Shown: one piece after another, positions 53,680 to 64,000 of the stretch
Numbering within the stretch: position 1 is the stretch's first letter
Layout: each line of letters begins with the position of its first letter
Assembly (NCBI GenBank): GCA_030562195.1
Contig: CM060202.1
Location: 11,904,001 to 11,968,000 of the forward strand
Reading direction: 5' to 3'
DNA length: 64,000 nt
Source of the DNA: Nipponacmea schrenckii
Taxonomy: Eukaryota > Mollusca > Gastropoda > Lottiidae
Made by a program: the position numbers and the translations under genes
The notes under the pieces: model-generated
What the model saw: the letters and a program-made list of their open reading frames with translations, nothing else
Databases searched by the model: none
What the model was told of the DNA's origin: nothing

Positions 53680-54121
53680 ATTCATCTTTGTTGATGTGTT
53701 CGTTATACAGGTTCATCTTTGTTGATGTGTTTGTTATACAAGTTCATCTTTGTTGATGTGTTCGTTATACAAGTTCATCTTTGTTGATGTGTTAGTTATA
53801 CAGGTTCATCTTTGCTGAAGTGTTCGTTATACAAGTTCATCTTTGTTGATGTGTTCATTATACAAATTCATCTTTGTTGATGTGTTCGTTATACATGTTC
53901 ATCTTTGTTGATGTGTTCGTTATACAAGTTCATCTTTGTTGATGTGTTCGTTATACAAGTTCATCTTTGTTGATGTGTTCGTTATACAAGTATACAAGTT
54001 CATCTTTGTTGATGTGTTCGTTATACAAGTTCATCTTTGTTGATGTTTTCGTTATACAGGTTCATCTTTGTTGATGTGTTCGTTATACAGGTTCATCTTA
54101 GCTGAAGTGTTCGTTATACAA
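53680..54121. repeat. Minisatellite, 31-bp unit, 14 copies
   Basis: Fourteen copies of a 31-bp unit containing TTCATCTTTGTTGATGTGTT followed by CGTTATACAAG. Copies are highly similar. The variant GCTGAAGTGTTCG occurs twice, near each end. One junction near 53990 carries a 9-bp duplication (TATACAAGTATACAAG). Confidence 0.97.
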
Positions 54122-57100
54122 ACAGGGTTTACCTTCCCTTTTGTGCATGGTACTCCACTGTTGGCTGATGGACATGAACTTAAAGAATTGTAAATAAATA
54201 TAATATATTTGGAACATGTGTATTCTCTCTATGGTAATTTAAAATCCAAAAAGCTTCCACATTTGGCTATTACCAATGTACTGTACAAGTATGTCATCAG
54301 CAAGAATATTTCTGCAATACCCTAAAACAAGCAAGCAGTACTGTGTTTTGGTCAATATAGCTTACCATGTTTATTGACTATTTGACAAAATGTCAATATT
54401 CCAAATTTGAAATCTCAAAGATAAACAGAAATAAAAGACATTTCCAGACTGAAGTTGTGTCCATAAACTGTCAACCACATCAACTCAATATATCTCGACT
54501 TTACTTTTGCTGTCATTCTTTTAGGAATTGTTATGATTTATTACTTACCGATTGAACAATAGATACGTGTAGCGTTTACTACTAACACTATTAATTAACA
54601 ACGCTGTCAATCTCTCCATTGAATGGTTAATAGTTACAAGATATGTTCATATTCATATTAGGAAATGTACTAGCAAATTATGAAATAAAACATTTATTGT
54701 TCAGTTCTGTTCAGTGCCTTGCTGCTTTTATCATAAAGCTTTAGTCCAATTATTGAAACCTTCAACCCCATTTTCAAATTAGTTGTCCTGGATTTTCATA
54801 TCTGTGAGTTATAATTTGATCAGAAACTGGTTCATAAGTATACAATTAAATTGAGAAGCAATGTACATGCTACTAATGTTACTATGTAGTCTTGTATACT
54901 GCAAATGCCTTTTACCAAAGAAATAATTTGGCGATCAATTTTGGGGTTTGGCCAACTTAAGTCAGCATTCCCTTAAATTGTTGCTCTCTCTGCAGAGGAA
55001 AATATTTTGCTTCAAACTATATTGTCCAATTTCAAATATCACATGATATTGCCCTTGAGAATTTGAATTAGAATAAAATTCTCATTTAGTCAAAATTCTC
55101 ATCAAAAGGCATTAAGACACATTCAGACAATGTTTTGCTCTACTAAGCATTTGTCAGCTGAAAACAATCAATCCAGTTCCAGTCCTAACCACCTAACAAC
55201 ATATTTACACATGATATATAGCATATATTAATGTTAGTTTCATGCTAATTATAAACTAATATAACAACAGATTTTATTACTAATATCAAGAGTTTTTATG
55301 ATAACATTATTGTTTTGTTTGATTACATTACTGTAATAATGACAATAATAATAACAAAGCAACAAATAAGGTACTTAACAGCCCAGGTGTATCTTTTTCA
55401 TATCATTCTAACCTCAGTATTCCATTGTCCCTTTAATTATTTATTAGCTTATCAACAATTTAAGTTCTTTTCAAAGGCATTTTATCTAGAAATCTGCCAT
55501 GGATGGTCAAAGCCACAGCAAATTGTTTTGGGCTCCTCAATTACAGTTTTATATGGCAAAATGTTGCTGGTAACTTCAAAAGCCCCAGTAATATTGTTCT
55601 TGATAATGCATCTTCTAATCCAATCAATATGTAGACTTCTATCAGAATAATAAAGTAACTGCCTTTTTTAGAGTTTACCACAGAAAAATAATTTATTGAA
55701 GCACTATTTCATGGAAAAGAACAATGAAGTTCTTACAACAAATTCAATCATCAGTTAGCAATATTATATCTTATCTAGGTTGCAAAGGCTTCAGCAAATC
55801 TTCTAAAGAACATGCCATGGATAAGAGAAAATCTTTTAAAAAAAGATGCATATTTAAATTACAAAACTGTACTGCTGTAAAAGATGCTTGATTATTGGGA
55901 ATATCTTTTGATTTTATTTTTTTGTCGGTGTGTCTGTCATGTGACATGTATTTTTGGCAGAATGTAAAACTTTCCACCATATCCTGCTAGTGTTGCCAGT
56001 AGATTAGTATCAGATGGAAAGAAGAACGTGGATAAGAATAGTATAATTAAATAGTACTAGATCAATGGTATCAACTGACAATAACGATTCTACAGTTGAC
56101 AGCTAAACTTGCGTCACTCTTTCTCTCTAAAAAAATAAAAGCAGAAAGCCAATTTTAGACAGCAACATATAGACGACAATATAAATATACCCTATCACAC
56201 TCTGTTGTCCAGATCTGATTTATAACTTCAAAATCAATAGTCTTTTTGTTGATTTAGTTAATAGTCATGGACATCCAGTATATAAGTGGCTTTCTCTACG
56301 CTCGAGTTTTAAATATGTCTAGCAAAATAAAGTTAGTTAAATTGAAAACAAATCAGTGTCCCTTTTTCATGATGCTAATTTAGTCTTATCTAGATGATCT
56401 AGTCATTTCTATTATAAGACAGACTCACAGATTGGCTAAATCTCTTTAATTACGTCCAATCAAAATAATACTAATTGACACTCTGATGTTATTAGACCTA
56501 ATGTATTTGACTACTATCTGGAACTTACTGGAGTTAAATAGATCTGAATACTGCGGTCACATGTCTTATATTGCCAAGGTCAGACAAATCACAATCCAAT
56601 TGAAAAACTTAGAGAAGTTGGCCTATAGAAGAAGAATCGTTAAAATTAAATCTTTATAAATTGAAGTCAGTTAGAATTAAAAAAAACAGCGAGGAAAAGA
56701 AACTCAAGTCTTTGAAGTTTGTCGCTGGCCTGTAAAGGAATTTACCGCAATACGGTTAAAATGAATATAACGTAATCAAATTTCTAGAAACACATAAATA
56801 CATTTATCTATTGAGACTGATATATATATAGAACGGATTTAACTTTTGTTTCAACTAATTTGATTTTTCTTCTGATATTGAATTAAATTGCAAAACATGT
56901 CCATTGTTTCTCACCATATTCCAGATTCTAAATCTATCCTTGTAGATGGAGTTTAAGTAATAGCAAAAAAAAGGTGTTAAAATGAAAAAATCAGGATTAC
57001 AAAGGAGTACATATTTTGATTTAACTACCTTTGCATATAAATTTTAATTTGTTACCAAAGTTTAAACATGTACAAAGTATTAATGAAAAGTGAGACAAGT

Positions 57101-60100
57101 CACTGTTCATACAGCAAAAATTCGATTTAGCTGTTGCAATCTATATCATAATTCTTAAAATTACAACCATGATGACCAGACTTTGAGACTAATTTACTGT
57201 GTGACAAAATTCCAATCCAACCAAATGTAGACTGAAGAGGATTGTTGTTACAGGTATATAAACTTAACTATGGTACATTTTATAAAAAGTAAAGACACAT
57301 AACAAAATTATTTGAAACTAACATGGTATGAACATGGAAATAACCCACAAAGGTTACTGACAACCATTTTAAATCTCTTCCTTAAACAAACAGTCCAATT
57401 TTAAAACAACCAAGCCATCAAATCACGTTATAAAGAACTAAGTAATGGCTATGAATATGATTTGAAAGTTATATTGATATCTTTTAGTTTTATATAAAAA
57501 TTTGACTTGTCAAGTCAAGGAAAAGGTTCAATATGGGAGTGACTTACGTTCGTGTGTGCTACTTCCATGTAAGAATTGAAGTTTTGTATGATAACAAAGT
57601 CAAACATGATTGTTATCAAGCATGTCGTCTTCACAAAGATATTAGGTTTTTATTGTAAGTCCGTAAATGATTTAAATAAACATTAAAGAAAAGGAAATAA
57701 AATAAAGTGATCTAAAAGCGGAGAAGTAAATAAAATACCCAACATATTTACAGAAAGGAAAGACAAATCTTGTTAACAGTGTGATCTAAACTAGAAAAAA
57801 ATGTATCCTATTTGTCTGCTACAATTTTTTTATTGATCACTATATTTAAATGTTTGTTTAAAGTATACTTTATGGTGAGAATAAGACCAGGTCTTGTCTG
57901 TCCTCAGCTTCTTGTGATATCAAATTTCCTTTAAACATACTTTGATGTTAACTTATTTTCCACTATATTGTCTCTTTTGAAACAACTTCAAAAACAAAAC
58001 AAAACAATCTGGACAACTGCAGCAGTTGACATTATATAGAACTCAGAACCATGAAATGAATTGACATGCCTAGCATGCTAGTCCACCTGAGCCGAACCAA
58101 AAACAAGGGTAAACAAGGGTAAACTAGGAAGAACAACCAACCATTCCATACAACAGTAAGCTGAGATCTGAACTCTGCTGATGCAAGTACAATGTCATAA
58201 GCTCACTCTTAACACCATTGCACCACTTTGTTTGCTAACTCAGCCTCCCTTTTAGGGAGTCTGTCACCATCATAATAGTTTCATATTCTAATGATGCTTT
58301 AACAGACAAGAATCAATCTGCTTGTAGCCATTTTCAAAAAAAAGCAATACAAAAATGATCCAGAAGTTATTCATTAACTTGTTACTTGAGCTTTACAAGT
58401 AACTATTTTTATCATTCAATCCACCTTTTGGCCATATTCATTTAACTCAAAACAATACCTGTATCTAACAATTTCTGCAATGTTTCACAAAGTTGCCTAC
58501 ATTATTGCTTTATTTTGAGTATTCTGTATTTTGATTTTTGATATGCTACACATTTTCTAGCATAAATCAAGCAGAATAAATATATATGTACACATAATTC
58601 ACTCTTCGTGTTCATTTTACAGAACGACAAAGATCAATCATGTACACAATTTTTCTACTAAAAGTCAATATTTACCATAATCTTTAAGAGTGACCTCCCT
58701 TACAGGTCAAAAGGTCAAAATTTGATACTTTGAATGTTTATACCGTTTGAAGACACCCAATATCATGTTTTGTGGACTTTCCTAATCAACTGGAACAGTG
58801 TATTCAGCTTTAATACAACAGCAACAAGCTTTCAAAATCTGTAAATTTCAACAATAGGCCTATATATAAGAAAACATATTATGCCTATCAAACCTAAACC
58901 AGAGTATATCTAAATCCCTAAAAGCAAGAAACAGAGTGAAACACTATATTTATAGTCACCACCAAGTTGGCCTCCGCCTGCTTATTCTTTCAATATCTAT
59001 TAGATTGAAATCTTTAAGATTCTTAAATAACTCAGAGGTCGTTGTCTAATCAGAAGCTTTCCTTAGAAACTCATTAAACCCATTGGAAATAAGTCACTAT
59101 GAAACTATACAAATATTGTTCCAACAATATTCCTCTGCTAGGTTGCCAAACAAACAATCTCCAATGATTATGTATTGTCATAGAATGAGTGCAAGAATTT
59201 TGTTCTTTTTTTACCTCCCACCACTTATTATGTTCAGAAATGAGTACAATTCTTTTAAGAACAATTTTATTGACTGTTTAGGTATAAAATATCTATTTAA
59301 ATGGCATTGATATCTTGTTGAGTACAGGAAGTTAGTGATTTGTATTGAATAAAATATCACAATGAAATTTAAGTACAATTTTATTGATAAAACAATATAA
59401 GGTATATAACATGAATTATATAGTGTGGCCAAACCTTACCTGTTTGTTGATGTAAGCAGGTGATTAAGTACTTGTTGACTAAGTTTAAGAAGCCTGGTAA
59501 TGGATTTATATATTGGTAACAGATTAATATACTAATGGATTTATTGACAGAAATGGATTATAGAAGTTTCAACTTGTTTCTGAAACCATAGGCTATAGTA
59601 TAGAATGTATCCATTGTGAATCTATTCTATTCTTGAATAAATATTGTTGAAGCATATACTTCACTCCATTGACAACTTTGTCAACAAGTTAGTACTTTAT
59701 TTTTGGATCCATAATAATAACAATAGTGAAATCAGATCCAAGAAACAGACTTGCTCTTGATTCCAAAATATCTTCAACTTTCAGCCTGGATCACAATGAT
59801 GTCATAATGACATTTATTCTGCCCAAGCTCTAAAAGACATCATTATTTTTGGTTTTTTGACAGTATCACTTTAATCATGTACACAGAAAGTGAAAATGCC
59901 CTATTCCTAAAACCTCTTAACTATCAATTTAAGTTAATGAAATTAAACAAGTTAAGCAGGTTTAGAAGAAGAATTCCAGACATTATATAACATTTATTCA
60001 TGGATATATTATAAATAATCTTTATTATCTAATATACAATTCATAAAATAAATTTTCTTTCATAATTTATAAAGTATGTTGTCTACAGCTTTTGCCTATG

Positions 60101-60333
60101 ATCTATTTTCAATTACGAAAAAAGAGTTAGCTAGTAGAGTCAGTAAGGAGCAAGTGGACATTTTTCAGATTTTAAAATTAGGAAATATCTAGTTCAAAAT
60201 GAAAATACAGTCTAAAGGACATTCCAAGTGACAGAAAACAAAAAAATAGCTATGGCCATCATAATACGCCCACATTTATAATAGCAGCTAATTCACTGGA
60301 AGGTTGACAAGAGTAATCAGTAAATTAAAGATT
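54122..60333. other. No gene recognised apart from one SINE
   Basis: Contains the tRNA-derived SINE at 58062-58240. At 55482-55667 both strands are open for about 60 codons or more in a GC-richer patch; neither translation resembles a known family. Confidence 0.55.
58062..58240 (-). repeat. Second tRNA-derived SINE, different family
   Basis: On the minus strand an A-box-like GTGGTGCAATGGTGTTAAG (58226-58208) is followed about 40 bp later by a B-box-like GAGTTCAGATCTC (58175-58163), the spacing expected of a tRNA promoter. Downstream lie a short duplication of TTTACCCTTG and a GGTTCGGCTCAGGTGGAC segment. It shares nothing obvious with the 22444 family. The 3' end is not defined. Confidence 0.55.
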
Positions 60334-60595
60334 TTTACTGATTTTCAATAGGGTTCATCCTTGGTTGATTACGAATACTAATGCCAAGTTTCATCAAATT
60401 CCATTAAGTAACCAGCTCTCTGGCATATCCACAATAAATTCAAAGCACTTTCAAGAACAAGGGCAAAAACTCAAATAAATGTTTTTCAATTTTTCTGATT
60501 TTCAATAGACATCCTTGGGTGATATCAAGTTTCATCAAAATCAAGAAACCAACTCTCGATTGTGTCCACAACAATTATGAACAGACAGACAGACA
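60334..60595. repeat. Duplicated interspersed repeat with GACA tail
   Basis: Two diverged copies about 157 bp apart. Each begins CTGATTTTCAATAG (60338 and 60495), then CATCCTTGG, AAGTTTCATCAAA, an AACCA..CTCT block and TCCACAA. The second copy ends in ACAGACAGACAGACAAA. The 64-codon frame over the second copy is a by-product. Confidence 0.75.
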
Positions 60596-63523
60596 AAGCT
60601 TCATAGCAAAATTCTTGCACATAAGGTATCTTGTAGAATATTCCAGGGTAGACGACATATTTTTAATTGTGGAGTCTCCACAAAACTACTCGATCAATGG
60701 TATTATTGTCTAAACACTGCATACTACTTTCTTGTTTTTGAACCTTCATACCAAAAATGAATAAAAATTTCAAATTATAACTTGTAGAAGTTTCTTTTAA
60801 ATATTCATATTAAACATATTCATAGCCTATCAAGACTACTTCTAGGTATATTGATAGTGAATAACTTGCTGTCTTTACTACATATGACCATTTGTAAAGA
60901 AAATGGACTTGAATCTTTCTAACCAGAAGCAAGACAAGTAAACAAGAGTAGACATTGTAAACAATGTTAATCCCACATTACTAATGTTTACAACATGAAA
61001 TGCATGTGTCAATACTAGTCTTGAGTAACCAGACTGTTAAATAGAATCAATCAATTGTATCTTTGTTGTAACAAAAGGTCTGTCGCATTTGTTGCATTTA
61101 TAATTCCAAGAATCAAATTTCAGAAGTTTATTAAAAATGGGCAAGGTTGAAACAATTGATTTTGAGCTTTCCTTCTGACCACAATGAGCGTTCATCTAAA
61201 ATGAAATTTATAAATGTAGGAGTTTTCTTGATTCATTTAATCACTACGGTGCATACTTGCAAAGATCAATTCAGGCATTTCTCTGTTAATAGGAGGAGGA
61301 AATTTTCACTTCGATTCAATATAACTAGTCTTCCGTTGAAATTCTGGACAATCAAATTTGTGTCAATAACTCTCTTATATTAAAACAAGAAACATACAAA
61401 ATTGTCGTGTTTATTCCTTATAACTTCTTATTGTTGTATGCTTATACATCAAATATATACAACTCTTTCAATATTGGTCAAATAGCTATGAAGATATTTT
61501 CTCAATGGAAGAATGATACTTGTAAATTTTGACATCACCTTTCGTGGAGACACTAATCACTTCATGTGTATTTTAACCCTTTGTTTCCAGATTTGTATTA
61601 ACCCATGTAAATATTGACTTCCAATAAGACTTGACTGTCTGGCCCTTTAACTAAATTAGTCTTGATCTACCAGACTTAGTAAGCTTCCAGCAGCCGTGTT
61701 AAATGTAACAACTGATTTGATTGGTTTAAACTCATCATATCCTAGACGCTTGTACATCAATCATATTAATCTTACTGTTTGTTGACGCTTCTAGATCATC
61801 ATTGCCAAAATAAATCTTGAGTTATTATTTTTCGATCATTTATGTCTGCGAGACATTTGGCAGTTACTGGTGTAAAATTAGGCCATTTAATCCAGTGAGA
61901 ATATAGGTCACATTTTATTCTCAGTATTGTGCACATTCTCTTACTATCAGTCCAATTGAAGCTACAAAGCTATGTGCTAGAGGCAAGGGAGAACTTTGCT
62001 CTGCACAGACTTAAGCGAATCAAAAAGCAAACATATCAACACGCAACACTAGCTCTAATCATACAGATATTGTTATTCAGAACTTGCATACTTTGAAAAA
62101 AGTCAAAAGCTAAAAAGGGCAAAAAATATCAGTAATATATCTCTGAGAACAGAGTGCCATTATTGCTCAACAAATCTTTCAGTCTCAGGTGTAAAGTGTC
62201 ACATGTATTGTGTTGATGGAGGTCAGCTTCAAGACAACTTACTATATTGACATGTCACGAACTCTGATCTTTTGGACCTCTAAATGACCTTCACATGAAA
62301 GAGAGGACATGCTAAAAGTTTTGACACTGGTATTAAAAAGGTCGTTAGGTGCTGATTGTTCAGATTCAAATTTTACCACAACCAAACGCTGTCCTGATTG
62401 GACAGCAGCTTCTTAAAATGTTTACAGCAGAATTCATTCAGACCTGAGTTAAAAATGACTGTTGTCTGATTGCCTTATTTTGGAAATTAGGATTTTTGCT
62501 CGTAATGGAAAAGAAGAACAAAATGGGATAAACTAAGACACATTCAATTTTCAAAGAAAAATTTCCTACGATAATATCTGTCTAGTCACCAACAGAAAAA
62601 CACCAAATGGCTTCAGAAAAATAGGTTAAGAAATAAATTTGACTATTTTATAATAAGTTAATTCATTCTTTTTTAACCACACACAGATCATTATAGATCA
62701 TATCACTGCAATAATAAACCATATCATATTTCCACTGGCAATATGTTACAGTTTGGAAACAACCTGTGCACGTCTTGAAATTACAATGTAACATTCTACC
62801 GTAATTTGTATTATAACTACAAACAAACTTCAAAATAACTATCAGGTTATATGCATTCTTTCTACCAGCCGGTCCTTGAACAAACCATATACAAATTGCT
62901 TGTTTTCATATTCTGTCTGAGCATTCATATTTACAAAACAAACTGTGTGTAAAAAGAGTGTTGATTGGTCAGTTTTAAAATCATCAATATCTATTACCTC
63001 AGTATCTTAAACAAGGTAAAAGGAAAGGGTATTGAAAAGAAGAAGCTGGAAATGGAACATGTCAAATAGCAAGAATAGACACATGCTTTATAACAACATC
63101 TTAAACATTCCATTGACAATATGGCTACATCTGTCCATTGTTATAATTCTATAGTACTAAATACCACATACCATCAAATACCAGTTTCACCTTTAACCTA
63201 TATTAGTACCATCAATAGTATGTAAATTACAGCACCTGTGTGGGGTTACTATAGGTCAATGTCTACAGATAAACTACATGGAAATATAAACACCAGACTA
63301 AAGACTTGTGGTACCAATCAGATGAAACCTGAAATCTTTGATGTTGATGCTGTATGTTTGAAGGCTGGCACTAGGGGCATGTAGAGAAATAATGGAAGTA
63401 AGGTTCTTCACTTATAAGCTGTTAATAAATGGTATCTTAGAAAAGATATAAACGACTATATTTTACAAGGATAACAACTTAAGTTCTATCAGCTCCTTGT
63501 CCACACCTCTTGGTCTACCCAGA
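60596..63523. other. No gene recognised
   Basis: AT-rich sequence without tandem repeats, tRNA-like structures or recognisable protein motifs. Frames of about 60-78 codons are unremarkable. Confidence 0.6.
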
Positions 63524-63784
63524 TTATCCATACCCATTTACACCTTTACACACCAATTGAGCTCGGAAACAATTTCTACATAATACATCGGTTTCTTCAA
63601 GTTGTTTCATTTTTGTAATACTTGTCTTGGACCACACTTCTCCTGTTTCAAAAAAATCTAAATAACAGTGGATGTTATGTTTCCAAATGCTTACAAAAGA
63701 AAATGTTTCAGTAATCATGGAAGCTTGTAAATAACCAATTCTTTTCGTGTTCTTCAACCAGGCTTTACAGACATAAAGTTTGAA
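63524..63784 (-). other. Unassigned open frame near the window edge
   Basis: An 86-codon stop-to-stop frame with mixed composition, containing KAWLKNTKRIGYLQ, FFETGEVWSK and a CRNC motif near its end. Immediately after the stop, another frame reads MDNLGRPRGVDKELIEL for a short distance, as if one reading frame had shifted. It could be a decayed coding sequence or transposon fragment, or chance. No family recognised. Confidence 0.15.
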
Positions 63785-64000
63785 TTACATTCCCCAGAGT
63801 CAAACTCCACTTTTTGTCAAACTACATGTTGATGTAAGTTTACAAACAAACAATTAAAATAGAATTTTTTACATTCTGGCAAGTACAGAATGACACAGCA
63901 CAAAGAAACATTGAATTGAAATTTAATTGTCACATTGCCGAGTCCACCTGAACACCTCATTAGATAACAAACAATATCCTCTTGCATTAAAAGACTGCTC

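Overview
The window looks like intronic or gene-poor DNA from a large, AT-rich animal genome (roughly two thirds A+T by eye). The only coding segment I can support firmly is one exon on the minus strand at 34426-34773. It has a clean acceptor (CTCCTTTCAG), a clean donor (GTAAGT) and phase-1 boundaries on both sides. It encodes a complete immunoglobulin fold that closely resembles the first Ig domain of the Turtle/IGSF9 family of neuronal adhesion receptors. The signal-peptide exon and the remaining Ig and fibronectin exons are not recognisable here. The flanking introns therefore probably run for tens of kilobases each way, and most of the window is probably intron of this gene (inference).

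Tandem and interspersed repeats dominate the rest. Six minisatellite arrays with unrelated units stand out: 23 bp (9588-9975), 40-41 bp (13990-14294), 38 bp (18450-19457), 45 bp (32316-33568), 12 bp (46559-46630) and 31 bp (53680-54121). Two of them, the 38-bp and 45-bp arrays, show higher-order structure. The 45-bp array reads as a long open frame on the minus strand only because its unit is a multiple of three.

An interspersed SINE-like family occurs at least eight times, in both orientations. The copy at 22444-22795 has a tRNA-like head with A-box and B-box matches. A tandem pair at 29580-29860 includes one copy with an internal deletion. There is also a second, different tRNA-derived SINE (58062-58240, minus), a small palindromic MITE-like element (25410-25489), a duplicated repeat with a GACAGACAGACA tail (60334-60595) and several perfect short palindromes.

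Organism: phase 1-1 Ig exon structure, a Turtle-type gene, large introns and invertebrate-style SINEs suggest a bilaterian invertebrate. A lophotrochozoan such as a mollusc is my best guess, but this is inference. I see no rRNA, no intact tRNA gene, no CRISPR array, no bacterial-style operon and no intact transposase or reverse transcriptase. Many open frames of 50-110 codons exist, but AT-rich noncoding DNA of this length is expected to contain tens of them, so they are not annotated as genes.
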